Of a DNA stretch of 64,000 nt, positions 56,537-64,000 are shown in pieces. Every line of letters begins with the position of its first letter. The stretch's first letter is position 1. The position numbers and the translations under genes are program-made. This DNA is from Oscillibacter valericigenes. Lineage in GTDB: Bacteria; Bacillota; Clostridia; Oscillospirales; Oscillospiraceae. The notes under the pieces were generated by a model. It made no database searches. It was not told the origin of the DNA and saw only the letters and a program-made list of their open reading frames with translations. The DNA lies in assembly GCF_021531435.1 (NCBI RefSeq), contig NZ_JAFBIS010000001.1, positions 62,001 through 126,000 on the forward strand, given 5' to 3'.

Positions 56537-57901
56537 ATGGGTAGATATTTTGGGACGGACGGCTTCCGCGGCAAGGCCGGCGAGGGCCTGACCGCCCAGC
56601 ACGCCTATGAGATCGGCCGCTTTTTGGGCTGGTACTACGGCCGGAACCAGCGGGCCCGCATCGTGGTGGGCAAGGACACCCGGCGCTCCAGCTACATGTT
56701 GGAGTACGCCATCAGCGCTGGTATGGCCGCCTCCGGGGCGGAGGTGTACCTGCTGCATGTCACCACCACGCCCTCCGTGTCCTACGTCACCCGGACCGAC
56801 GGCTTTGACTGCGGCGTGATGATCTCCGCCAGCCACAATCCCTTCTACGACAACGGCATCAAGCTGATGAACCGGGAGGGCGAGAAGATGGACGAGGCCA
56901 CCATCGCCCTGGTGGAGGACTATCTGGACGGCAAGCTGGAGCTGGACGGACAGAAGTGGAAGGAGCTGCCCCTGGCTACCGGAGAGGACGTAGGTGCCAT
57001 CGTGGACCACAGCGCCGGACGGAACCGCTATATCGGCTACCTGATCTCCCTGGCGATGTATTCCTTTAAGGGCAAGAAGGTGGCCCTGGACTGCGCCAAC
57101 GGCAGCGCCTGGGGCATCGCGCCCAGTGTGTTCAAGGCCCTGGGCGCTGACGTCTCCGTCATCAACGACCATCCCGACGGCCTGAACATCAACACCGACT
57201 GCGGCTCCACCCACATCGAGGGGCTTAAAACATACGTGAAGGAGCACGGCTGTGATGTGGGCTTTGCCTTCGACGGCGACGCGGACCGGTGCCTGGCCGT
57301 GGATGAGCGGGGCGAGCTGGTGGACGGCGACCAGATCATGTACGTCTACGCCTGCTACATGAAGGAGCGGGATAAACTGGTGAACAACACCGTGGTCACC
57401 ACGGTGATGAGCAACTTCGGCCTGTACAAGGCGCTGGACGAGGCCGGAATCAATTACGAAAAGACCAAGGTGGGCGACAAGTACGTCTACGAGAACATGG
57501 TCCAGAACGGCCACCGCATCGGCGGCGAGCAGTCCGGCCACATCATCTTCTCCAAGTACGCCCGGACCGGCGACGGCATCCTGACCGCATTGAAGGTCAT
57601 GGAGGTCATGCTGGCGAAGAAGATGCCCCTGAGCCGCCTGGCGGAGGGCATGACGGTGTATCCCCAGGTGCTCATCAACGTGCGGGTGAAGGATAAGAAG
57701 GAGGCCCAGGACGACAGCGACGTGCAGGCGGCGGTACGGTCCGTGGCCGATGAGCTGGGCGACACCGGGCGCATCCTGGTGCGGGAGTCCGGCACGGAGC
57801 CGTTGGTCCGCGTCATGGTGGAGGCCGAGAGTAAAGAGCAGTGCCAGACTCTGGCCGAGCGGGTCGTGAACGTTATCAAGGAAAAAGGCCACGCGGTCTG
57901 A
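56537..57901 (+). CDS. glmM: Phosphoglucosamine mutase
   Basis: 454 residues, the normal GlmM length. RYFGTDGFRGKAGE at the N-terminus, the phosphoserine loop VMISASHNPFYDNGIK (serine near residue 98), the Mg2+ loop FAFDGDADRCLAVDE (near 245), GGEQSGHIIF as the sugar loop and VRESGTEPLVRVMVE as the phosphate loop. It converts glucosamine-6-phosphate to glucosamine-1-phosphate for peptidoglycan. The ATG at 56537 has GGAGTG 7 bp upstream; a GTG at 56528 is the alternative. Only a housekeeping gene between pilus and mobile region. Confidence 0.95.
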   Translation: MGRYFGTDGFRGKAGEGLTAQHAYEIGRFLGWYYGRNQRARIVVGKDTRRSSYMLEYAISAGMAASGAEVYLLHVTTTPSVSYVTRTDGFDCGVMISASHNPFYDNGIKLMNREGEKMDEATIALVEDYLDGKLELDGQKWKELPLATGEDVGAIVDHSAGRNRYIGYLISLAMYSFKGKKVALDCANGSAWGIAPSVFKALGADVSVINDHPDGLNINTDCGSTHIEGLKTYVKEHGCDVGFAFDGDADRCLAVDERGELVDGDQIMYVYACYMKERDKLVNNTVVTTVMSNFGLYKALDEAGINYEKTKVGDKYVYENMVQNGHRIGGEQSGHIIFSKYARTGDGILTALKVMEVMLAKKMPLSRLAEGMTVYPQVLINVRVKDKKEAQDDSDVQAAVRSVADELGDTGRILVRESGTEPLVRVMVEAESKEQCQTLAERVVNVIKEKGHAV

Positions 57902-57909
57902 GTGTATAA

Positions 57910-57957
57910 AAAAACGTCCCCGCTCTGTGGAATACTCCACAGAGCGGGGACGTTTTT
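57910..57957 (+). terminator. Terminator after glmM
   Basis: A 22-bp perfect stem (57910-57931, 57936-57957) with an ATAC loop, ending in T residues. Confidence 0.9.
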
Positions 57958-58026
57958 GTGTCATTCGACATGGGCTGGAGTGGGTCCGTTGGAACAAAAC
58001 GGGAACATTCCAGAACAAAGTGGTTA

Positions 58027-58054
58027 TTGAAATGAAAAACGAAAATGGTATAAT
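58027..58054 (+). promoter_or_regulatory. Promoter ahead of the tyrosine recombinase pair
   Basis: TTGAAA (58027-58032), 16 bp and TATAAT (58049-58054). It gives a leader of about 300 bases with two strong hairpins. Confidence 0.6.
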
Positions 58055-58121
58055 GATAGTGGTCAAAAGTGGGTGCAGGGCCAAAATTCTTTAGCGACAA
58101 CAATTAATACAATACATGATA

Positions 58122-58174
58122 AAGAAGAAAGATAGTTTCTCTGTTTGATACGAGAAGCTGTCTTTCTTCTTTTG
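58122..58174 (+). terminator. Leader terminator upstream of the recombinase genes
   Basis: A 20-bp stem with two mismatches (58122-58141 with 58152-58171) followed by a short T run. Transcripts from 58061 would be about 115 bases long if they stop here. Confidence 0.6.
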
Positions 58175-58175
58175 C

Positions 58176-58220
58176 TTTGGCAAAGTGCCCCCCGGCTCTG
58201 CCGGGGGGCACTTTGCCAAA
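58176..58220. repeat. 21-bp perfect inverted repeat in the recombinase leader
   Basis: TTTGGCAAAGTGCCCC... arm at 58176-58196 pairs with 58200-58220 across a TCT loop. No T tract on either side, so it is not an obvious terminator. It may be a recombinase binding site or element end. The 57902-58367 gap holds no gene. Confidence 0.6.
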
Positions 58221-58367
58221 ACAAAGGAAATTCCGAGAAAGTATGTGCTTCTTCACAGAATTTGATCTCGATTTTTCAACTCCGCATAAGATCCAAAAAA
58301 CGGTTAAGATCAATCTAAAATAACTTGTTTACATTGCTTGAAAATACAAAAATGGAGGATTTTTAAA

Positions 58368-60131
58368 ATGAGCACACCACATCTGTTTAATCTGACTGAG
58401 GCGGTAAAGACACTGAGAGCAAAGCAAACATATGTCCAAAACGTTGAGGTGAAGGAATCGCCCTACCATAATGCCAACATCACACTATGGGTGCAAAAAA
58501 ACGGTGCCATCAAGGTGCAGGCCAAAGCAACCAAAAAGGATTATATTTTGGAAAAGGACCCTGAGGTGAAACGTCTCCGGACCTGTAGCAGCAAAAACCA
58601 GATCCCTCTGGTCGTTGGACAAGTGGCATCACAAGCTGCGCGGGATGCAGACGCGAAATGCAAGCGGGATAGTGACAGCCCGTCCAAAGACGGAAGCTTG
58701 GTTAAAGCGCTAGAGGACATCCTGCAAGAATATACGGAGGATGACTTCCCCGAGATTCGAAGAAGCTATACGAAAGGTAAGCGGTACTTGCTCAATTTTA
58801 TGGCGCCTGAGATCGATAAGATCGGTGCTGAGCAGATCTGCAAAGTGGATCTGGAGACTATCTTCCGGGACCGTGTAGATGCTGCCTGCGAAAGTAGGCG
58901 GGGCAAAAAAACGAAAGATGGAGAAAAGCTGCCAAAGGAGAGGGAGAAAGTTATCCAAGGGCAAAGAACCTGGTGGAGGATAGGGGAGCGCATTTATCGG
59001 CAGGTTCAGAAAGAGCATCCTGACAAATTACCAGTTATTGATTTTCCGGAGATCAAGCCCGTAAAAGTGCTTCAGGAAGAACAGATTAAAGAGTTCCTTC
59101 GAAAGATCCGCGTAAAGGCGTACTACATACTTTTAGAATTATTTGTAGAGGGTGTTGTACTGGCTGGGGCAGGTCTCATGGCCCTGCTTTGCGGTTTGCG
59201 AGTGGCGGAAGCTACGGGGCTGCAGGTGTGCAGTGTGGGCGCTGACGGTGAAACCATCTTTGTCGATGGTCAAGAGGAAAAGGGCGTCAGAGTTGACTAT
59301 CCCAAAACGGATGACGGTAATCGTCTGATGCCCTTAAGGGACGAGGCTCGAGCAGTGATTGCCCGCCGCATGGCAGAATTGAAGAAAAGCGGTATTCTGG
59401 CAGCTCATCCTGACGGAAAGATCCCGCTGTTTTCCGTGCCGAATCAGCCTCTGACCTACTATCGGTCAGAGAGATTGTCCGATTTGTTGCGCACTGTTTT
59501 GGAGCTGGCAGGCTGTGATGAAGCGTACTTGATCGCGGCACAGCAGGAGGTAGACCGCAGAAAAGCAGGACCTGCTCGCCTCACGGCACATCAGCTGCGC
59601 CATGACTGGTTCTCCTTGATGATGAACGAGTGCGGAATCCCACAGACGTATGTAGATACCATCGGTGGTCACATTAATAAAGAAGATCCCAGGGGTGATA
59701 AGGTTACAGCAGATACGGTCAGATGGATACAGCAGATGCAGCGCCGCTTTGTGTATGACATTGATTTGGCACAGGATCCGGCATATAAACCCGTCGTGTG
59801 TATGCCAGATGTCCGTGTTGACATACCGGATGGCAGCGCAATCATGCTGGAGGCAGCAGAAGATGGTGTATATCGCATCAATGCTGTCAGCCGTGAACCC
59901 TATGATAAACTGCAAATTACTGCCCCTCCGGGATGCCTGAAAGCCGAGGCTGTAACAATGTACGATGTGCCCTATCGTCCTGAGGACCCGGGGACTTCCA
60001 TCGGCCGGTGGATTGCGCCTGAGAAACTGCGAAAATGGAAACAGGAAGTGGATGAAATCAATCTATTACCGTTAATCGACAAATACGGTCGGACAAGGGC
60101 TAAGAAGACCCACGAAGAAAAAAATGAATAG
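58368..60131 (+). CDS. Divergent tyrosine recombinase A (integrase-like)
   Basis: 587 residues. An N-terminal arm/core-binding region (about 60-235) precedes the catalytic domain. Arg278 lies in LLCGLRVAEATGL, a lysine in DYPKTDDGNRLMP, then HQLRHDWFSLMMN (His408, Arg411) and IGGH near 437. At the spacing where the nucleophilic tyrosine is expected (8-10 residues after GGH) there is no Tyr; the first is in FVYDID, about 32 residues on. A C-terminal extension of about 120 residues is unusual. The ATG at 58368 has GGAGGA 10 bp upstream. It is co-directional with recombinase B, 11 bases apart. Confidence 0.75.
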   Translation: MSTPHLFNLTEAVKTLRAKQTYVQNVEVKESPYHNANITLWVQKNGAIKVQAKATKKDYILEKDPEVKRLRTCSSKNQIPLVVGQVASQAARDADAKCKRDSDSPSKDGSLVKALEDILQEYTEDDFPEIRRSYTKGKRYLLNFMAPEIDKIGAEQICKVDLETIFRDRVDAACESRRGKKTKDGEKLPKEREKVIQGQRTWWRIGERIYRQVQKEHPDKLPVIDFPEIKPVKVLQEEQIKEFLRKIRVKAYYILLELFVEGVVLAGAGLMALLCGLRVAEATGLQVCSVGADGETIFVDGQEEKGVRVDYPKTDDGNRLMPLRDEARAVIARRMAELKKSGILAAHPDGKIPLFSVPNQPLTYYRSERLSDLLRTVLELAGCDEAYLIAAQQEVDRRKAGPARLTAHQLRHDWFSLMMNECGIPQTYVDTIGGHINKEDPRGDKVTADTVRWIQQMQRRFVYDIDLAQDPAYKPVVCMPDVRVDIPDGSAIMLEAAEDGVYRINAVSREPYDKLQITAPPGCLKAEAVTMYDVPYRPEDPGTSIGRWIAPEKLRKWKQEVDEINLLPLIDKYGRTRAKKTHEEKNE

Positions 60132-60142
60132 GAGGGAACTAT

Positions 60143-61792
60143 GTGAGCTGGAAAGAAAGCAATCTGACCAAAGAGATAGATGAGATAACGGGTGAAATAA
60201 CTGGGATCAAAGGAAACTATATCAGTTATGGCCTTATGGCGCAGTTTTCCGTGCATCGGATACCGGAAAACCCAAACGGGAAAGGACCGGTGTATGAAGG
60301 CCGCGGCAGCGTCAGCCTTCTTGCACCGGACGATCCTCATATCCTGCTGGCAGAGGGAAACAGGCTGGATGATATCGTGACCAAAATGGCACGAAAGGAG
60401 GTGGAAAAGCGTAAAGAAGCGGGAAAGACAATCACCGATCAAAAAATCCTGGAGATCCAGCAAATGGTTCGCAAGGAACTGCTTGTAGGACGCGCCATTC
60501 GGAGAAAAGCAACTAAAGATCTAAAGCTCACAAAATTTTCATTGGATAAGGCTAAAGAGGCTGTCGTAAAAGCCGTGGAACAGTTGGTCGTGGAGAATTA
60601 CCGGAGCATTTTGTCCCGGATGGACAGGCAGGGAACTGGAACGCAGGCGCAGACAGTGATGCGCTTGTATTTCAGGTTTGCGGAATCACTTAAATATGGG
60701 AAACGCGCCATGCGCCTGTTGCAAAAGGTGTGCATCACACTCGGAGAAAAACGGGTAGAAGATCTCAAAAAGGCAGATGTACAAAAAGTCGTAAAGGAGC
60801 ATGGGCCAGAGGGATTCAAGGTAATTCGCAGGTTTTTAGACGATTACGCAGACGAATACCAGGGAGACAACCCTTTCAGGGTTCATAGACTACAGGCAAA
60901 TGACGAGGAGAGGGAGGCTAAGAATAATCAAGCGAGACGAAAAGCCGGACAGTCGCACCTCATTGAGAAGGAAACCGAAAAAAAGCTGTATCAAATGTGT
61001 GAAAATGATTTAGAGGATGGCCGTTGCCTTGTGATTGCCCTGGCGCTAGGTTGTTTTATGAGCATGCAGGAGATGGTCGCCCTGCAGTGGTCGGACATTC
61101 TGTTTTTATCCGAAGGCGTCTTTGTGCGGAGATTCTACCTCAAAGACGGCGGCGGACTTCAAAACTACACATGCCCGCTCCTGCCTATGGCACAGTTGTT
61201 GGTGCGGAAACGATACGAATATTTAAAGTCGTTGGGATATTCGGACAAAAATCTGGCAGATATGAGGGTGCTTACCTTCGGACGAGACGCAAAAAAGGAT
61301 CTGAAATTAAGCAAGGGTACAGATTATCTCCGGGATGCTCTGCGTCGAGTAGGGGTAAAGTATAATATTATCCAGGAATATCAGGAAAAGGCTGAAAAAA
61401 ACGTGGGTGGAGCCGGCATGCAGTTGTGTCATGATCACGTCCTCAATGTGCTCAGAAGGCAGTGCAAGATTAAGGCGGGGTCTGCGATGGAACGATATTT
61501 CCGTGGACTTGGCATGCATGGCGATACGACCAATAAGGCGTATCGCAGTTTCGTGGGCCCGGGAGGCCGACGGACATTGGCAATTATTGTTAATCGAGAT
61601 CAGCGATTCATTACTCCTCAGCAGTGCAAAATTCAGATTGATCAGAGGGACGATAATACTGAAACAATGAATGTATTACCGGGCCAACCGGGAAAGTGTC
61701 TCGGAGTGATTATTGAGGTTTCTCTAAAAAAGGGTGATCGTGTGATGCTGGGATCACCTTGTGGACTGCATGCTTCAATTGGTCAGGCATAA
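60143..61792 (+). CDS. Divergent tyrosine recombinase B, companion of recombinase A
   Basis: 549 residues. A basic N-terminal half resembles core-binding domains (ATKDLKLTKFSLDKAKEA). In the catalytic half the usual first arginine is missing (LGCFMSMQEMVALQWSDI where LR is expected), a lysine is present (YLKDGGGLQNY), the HxLR block is degenerate (LCHDHVLNVLRRQ), but LGMHGDTTNKAYRSF carries a His-to-Tyr spacing of 8, as for a catalytic tyrosine. It may be inactive alone and act with recombinase A. GTG start at 60143 with AGGAGGG upstream. Confidence 0.68.
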   Translation: MSWKESNLTKEIDEITGEITGIKGNYISYGLMAQFSVHRIPENPNGKGPVYEGRGSVSLLAPDDPHILLAEGNRLDDIVTKMARKEVEKRKEAGKTITDQKILEIQQMVRKELLVGRAIRRKATKDLKLTKFSLDKAKEAVVKAVEQLVVENYRSILSRMDRQGTGTQAQTVMRLYFRFAESLKYGKRAMRLLQKVCITLGEKRVEDLKKADVQKVVKEHGPEGFKVIRRFLDDYADEYQGDNPFRVHRLQANDEEREAKNNQARRKAGQSHLIEKETEKKLYQMCENDLEDGRCLVIALALGCFMSMQEMVALQWSDILFLSEGVFVRRFYLKDGGGLQNYTCPLLPMAQLLVRKRYEYLKSLGYSDKNLADMRVLTFGRDAKKDLKLSKGTDYLRDALRRVGVKYNIIQEYQEKAEKNVGGAGMQLCHDHVLNVLRRQCKIKAGSAMERYFRGLGMHGDTTNKAYRSFVGPGGRRTLAIIVNRDQRFITPQQCKIQIDQRDDNTETMNVLPGQPGKCLGVIIEVSLKKGDRVMLGSPCGLHASIGQA

Positions 61793-61828
61793 TTTCCATG
61801 GGTAGTATGGATAGAAACGGGATCTCGC

Positions 61829-61876
61829 CCCCCACAGAACTTGACGGTAGTAAAGTCGGTTTTGTGGGGGATTTTT
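61829..61876 (+). terminator. First terminator after recombinase B
   Basis: CCCCCACAGAAC (61829-61840) pairs with GTTTTGTGGGGG (61859-61870), followed by ATTTTT. Confidence 0.75.
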
Positions 61877-61889
61877 GGGCAATGAAAAG

Positions 61890-61937
61890 AGTGCCTCACG
61901 GACTACTAATTATAATGTAGTCTGTGGGGCACTTTTT
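61890..61937. terminator. Bidirectional terminator between recombinase B and the RHH gene
   Basis: AGTGCCTCACGGACTAC pairs with GTAGTCTGTGGGGCACT (one or two mismatches), followed by seven T residues. Confidence 0.8.
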
Positions 61938-61942
61938 TTGTT

Positions 61943-62137
61943 TTATTTGGATCCTTGATCACGCGCAATTGTTTCATCGACTGCGCGATTTAAAAAAGCT
62001 GAAAGCGATTCCCCTTGGCAAGAAGCATGTGCTTGAATTATTTCTTTTTTGCCTTTGGGTACACGAAACATAATTCGATCTATTTTTTCCCTGTCGTATT
62101 TCTGAATTGCTCGATTCATTGCATCCGAACGCGGCAT
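61943..62137 (-). CDS. Small ribbon-helix-helix (Arc/CopG-like) protein
   Basis: 64 residues: RIMFRVPKGKKEIIQAHASC gives the beta-strand and first helix, and GESLSAFLNRAVDETIARD the second helix of a ribbon-helix-helix fold. Such proteins are repressors or antitoxins in mobile elements. AAAGGAG lies 12 bp before the ATG at 62137; a second ATG is at 62119. It faces away from the PemK toxin gene, so partnership is possible but not shown by operon structure. Confidence 0.72.
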   Translation of the reverse strand: MPRSDAMNRAIQKYDREKIDRIMFRVPKGKKEIIQAHASCQGESLSAFLNRAVDETIARDQGSK

Positions 62138-62258
62138 GAGTTCTTCACGCTCCTTTCATCATTATATTTTAGATGTAGAAAACAGATAATCTCAATAAAC
62201 TATACGTCAACGTATAAAACTGACAAAAATAAAAGGAGTATTTCGTAATAATTGACTA

Positions 62259-62287
62259 TTGATATACGACAGCTTATATCCTATAAT
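62259..62287 (+). promoter_or_regulatory. Strong promoter of the candidate structured RNA
   Basis: TTGATA (62259-62264), 17 bp and a perfect TATAAT (62282-62287). The start is expected near 62294. Confidence 0.7.
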
Positions 62288-62293
62288 GTAGCA

Positions 62294-62510
62294 AAGAAAA
62301 TAGAACAGCGGCAGCACAGAAGAGCACCACCTCTTCTGTGCCTGCGCAGGTGGATCAGCACCTACACAACGGACTTAGTCCGCACCGCAGGATTAGTATA
62401 CCCTTTTTCATTCCAATGTGCAAGGGGTGTTTTCCTCCGGGCGACCAATTCTGTTATCTGTCATACCCGACACCGTGTAGGCTTCTCATGCCCTGCACGG
62501 TGTTTTGTTT
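62294..62510 (+). ncRNA. Candidate structured non-coding RNA
   Basis: The stretch from the promoter to a terminator has no convincing gene. It folds on inspection into successive hairpins: GCAGCACAGAAGAG with CTCTTCTGTGCCTGC (62311-62345, one bulge), AGGTG with CACCT (from 62348), CGGAC-TTA-GTCCG, and a terminal stem ACACCGTG/CACGGTGT (62470-62477, 62496-62503) ending in TTTTGTTTT. It matches no RNA family I recognise. It could be a regulatory RNA, an RNA antitoxin or the leader of the small membrane protein gene at 62541. Confidence 0.5.
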
Positions 62511-62540
62511 TCGGATTTTATGACAGAGGAGACGTTGTGC

Positions 62541-62708
62541 ATGTACGGAAAATGGCATTCGAAGCACCTTACTGATTGGGATAAAGCCTGCTTCATTGTC
62601 CGGGGCGTTATCCGCTACCTCCTGACCGGCCTCCATTTACTTCTTCTCTGGATGCTGATTCGCCAGTCCGGAGTGCCTCCAGACGGCGCTTTCGAGCAGG
62701 TTATCTAA
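62541..62708 (+). CDS. Small putative membrane protein
   Basis: 55 residues with a charged N-terminus (MYGKWHSKHLTDWDK) and one TM helix (VIRYLLTGLHLLLLWMLI). GAGGAG lies 9 bp before the ATG at 62541; longer in-frame starts exist at 62505 and 62520 but fall in the terminator stem tail. Family not recognised. Size and topology recall small membrane-active peptides, but function is unknown. Confidence 0.5.
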   Translation: MYGKWHSKHLTDWDKACFIVRGVIRYLLTGLHLLLLWMLIRQSGVPPDGAFEQVI

Positions 62709-62767
62709 GATTACCTGGCCAGCAAAAACAATGGCAAAACATTCGGAATGATGAAGGAGTGATGAAC

Positions 62768-63154
62768 ATGGAACGATTTGAACTTTGGACAGCAGACCTT
62801 CTGTTCCCGAAGGAAAGCGGCCTGAAGAAAGGACGGCGTCCGGTGGTAGTCGTTTCAGACGGAGAAACCATCGGAGACACTGGCTTCGTTAGCGTGGTGC
62901 CCTTGACCAGAGAACTGACCAAGGAGCAGCGACTCAGCCACGTACTGCTTTGCAGCCGTTATTTGGATTACCCCAGCCGCGCTCTCTGCGAGCAGATTAC
63001 CACTGTTGACAAGGCTCGGCTTATCCGTCGAATTGGATATGTGGAAGATCCGTTTGACCGCTTCGCCATCAACCGCGCTTTGGCGGTGCATCTGCATTTG
63101 GCTCCGGCCGGAATCATTTATGTACAGGAGGATATGAACAATGGCTATTATTGA
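62768..63154 (+). CDS. PemK/MazF-family endoribonuclease toxin
   Basis: 128 residues. ERFELWTADLLFPKESG, GRRPVVVVSDGE and VSVVPLTREL form the first half of the SH3-like PemK/MazF barrel, and LCEQITTVDKARLIRRIG is its conserved C-terminal signature. These toxins cleave mRNA. No antitoxin gene lies directly upstream; the nearest candidate is the RHH gene on the other strand. AAGGAG lies 8 bp before the ATG at 62768. Its 3' end overlaps the GHKL ATPase gene by 14 bp, so they are co-translated, which is unusual for a simple toxin-antitoxin pair. Confidence 0.85.
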   Translation: MERFELWTADLLFPKESGLKKGRRPVVVVSDGETIGDTGFVSVVPLTRELTKEQRLSHVLLCSRYLDYPSRALCEQITTVDKARLIRRIGYVEDPFDRFAINRALAVHLHLAPAGIIYVQEDMNNGYY

Positions 63155-64000
63155 CACGTTTAAGATCGACAACACCCCGGATGCTTCACGCATTTGGAAA
63201 GAGATGGGGAGCAGCTTTTCAAATCTGTCTCAGGCGCTCTGCGAGTTTGTGGATGACGCCGTCTCCAACTTCCGCGGCAACAAAGAGGACGAATCTCTGC
63301 GGCGTATAGTCCGCATTTTGGTGGAGCAGCAGAAGGACGCTGTAGACATCGTGGTAGAAGATGGCGGCACCGGCATTCGGAATGTGGCTAATGCCATGAC
63401 GCTGGCAGGTGTGGAAGAACAGGAGACTCCGCTGAACGAGCATGGCTACGGTCTGAAGCACGCGCTGTCCTACGTGGAAGGCAGCGGCAGCGATTGGGAG
63501 GTTTTTACCCGGACTGCGGAATCTGCGGCTCTGGGGCAGAGCTACGCCATGCGGGCACCGTATATTTTCGGGCACGATGAGTACCCCATCGAGATCCACG
63601 ATGATTGGCCTGGCAGTCTCGGTTCTACCGGCACAGTAATCCGCTTCCGCTCCCCGATGAACGTATTTGCCACACTGGAGCAGAGCGGCAAGCATAAGGA
63701 GATCCCCTTTGACCGGCTGATGGCAATTCTTAAAGAGCATCTGCGGTATACTTATGCTGAAATTCTGGAAGCAGGGGAGATGGGCATCGAGGTTATTACG
63801 AAGGCAGGAAAGGATGAAATGCGGGAGATGCTGGTTCCTCTGCTGCCTTCGTGGGAGGACGGCTCCATGGTGGATATTCCCAAGCGTAAGGTCAATTTGG
63901 GAGGCGGAAGCCTTCAGGTCAGCTGCCGGTATGGGCGTATCCTGCCTAGTAAGCAGAATTTCTGCCATTATCTTGGCAATATGGAGTCCAGCGGTGTGGA
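63141..64000 (+). CDS. GHKL-type (MORC/Hsp90-like) ATPase, N-terminal part, runs off the right edge
   Basis: 286 codons are present and the frame stays open to the end of the window. The Bergerat-fold motifs are clear: N-box ALCEFVDDAVSN (Glu35, Asp38), G1 box VEDGGTGI (residues 72-79) and G2 box HGYGLKHAL (101-109). No histidine-kinase dimerisation domain precedes it, so it belongs to the Hsp90/MutL/MORC-like set, which often appears in bacterial defence and restriction systems. AGGAGG lies 9 bp before ATG 63141. It overlaps the PemK gene, which points to one functional system. Confidence 0.8.
   Translation, partial: MAIIDTFKIDNTPDASRIWKEMGSSFSNLSQALCEFVDDAVSNFRGNKEDESLRRIVRILVEQQKDAVDIVVEDGGTGIRNVANAMTLAGVEEQETPLNEHGYGLKHALSYVEGSGSDWEVFTRTAESAALGQSYAMRAPYIFGHDEYPIEIHDDWPGSLGSTGTVIRFRSPMNVFATLEQSGKHKEIPFDRLMAILKEHLRYTYAEILEAGEMGIEVITKAGKDEMREMLVPLLPSWEDGSMVDIPKRKVNLGGGSLQVSCRYGRILPSKQNFCHYLGNMESSGV

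Overview
The window looks like the chromosome of a spore-forming, moderately GC-rich member of the class Clostridia, probably Oscillospiraceae. This is an inference from an alpha/beta-type small acid-soluble spore protein (39744-40007), SLH-domain surface proteins, a Gram-positive style type IV pilus locus, AGGAGG ribosome binding sites and clear TTGACA/TATAAT promoters. I saw no rRNA, tRNA or CRISPR array.

Layout. (1) 1-5,480: start of a malic enzyme gene, an Rrf2/IscR-like regulator, a large serine recombinase with a small partner gene, a divergent PAP2 protein, a ZIP metal transporter with a probable operator, and a scar where two 5'-truncated genes (a DUF308-like membrane protein and an SLH fragment) meet head to head. 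(2) 5,515-16,183: a bifunctional HD-GYP/GGDEF protein, an Fe3+/aminophosphonate-type ABC importer (lipoprotein, ATPase, fused permease), then a 7TM-GGDEF cyclase overlapping an EAL phosphodiesterase. (3) 16,694-39,441: a long catabolic region. It starts with an XRE-cupin regulator, a DUF3604 protein, a kinase/ABC-ATPase chimera, two creatininase-family proteins, a DhnA-type aldolase and a zinc dehydrogenase. It continues with a dihydropyrimidinase, an SsnA-like amidohydrolase, an M19 dipeptidase, a PreA-like flavoprotein, YgeY and a three-subunit molybdenum hydroxylase (XdhABC). A secreted DUF4353/SLH protein, a PucR regulator and a DUF917 protein follow. (4) 40,158-56,424: a type IV pilus locus with pilB, pilT, pilC, three prepilins, pilD, pilM, pilN and pilO on the minus strand. 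Divergent to it is a plus-strand operon encoding a giant 1,794-residue prepilin-like protein and three minor pilin-like proteins. (5) 56,537-57,901: glmM. (6) 58,000-64,000: a mobile or defence-like region with two tandem divergent tyrosine recombinases, a ribbon-helix-helix protein, a candidate structured RNA, a small membrane protein, a PemK/MazF-family toxin and the start of a GHKL (MORC/Hsp90-like) ATPase gene that runs off the window.

How it fits together. The catabolic region resembles anaerobic purine/hydantoin utilisation clusters of the hyuA-ssnA-ygeY-xdh type, with PucR as the likely regulator, but ygeW, ygeX and ygfK are absent from this window. Three transcription units have a promoter, then a terminator-like hairpin, then the first gene, which suggests controlled read-through. 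The cyclic-di-GMP enzymes lie on the same stretch as the pilus genes and could control them, though nothing in the sequence proves this. The most unusual items are the giant pilin-like protein with its minor pilin operon, the recombinase pair whose catalytic residues look complementary, and the structured-RNA/PemK/GHKL-ATPase segment at the right end.
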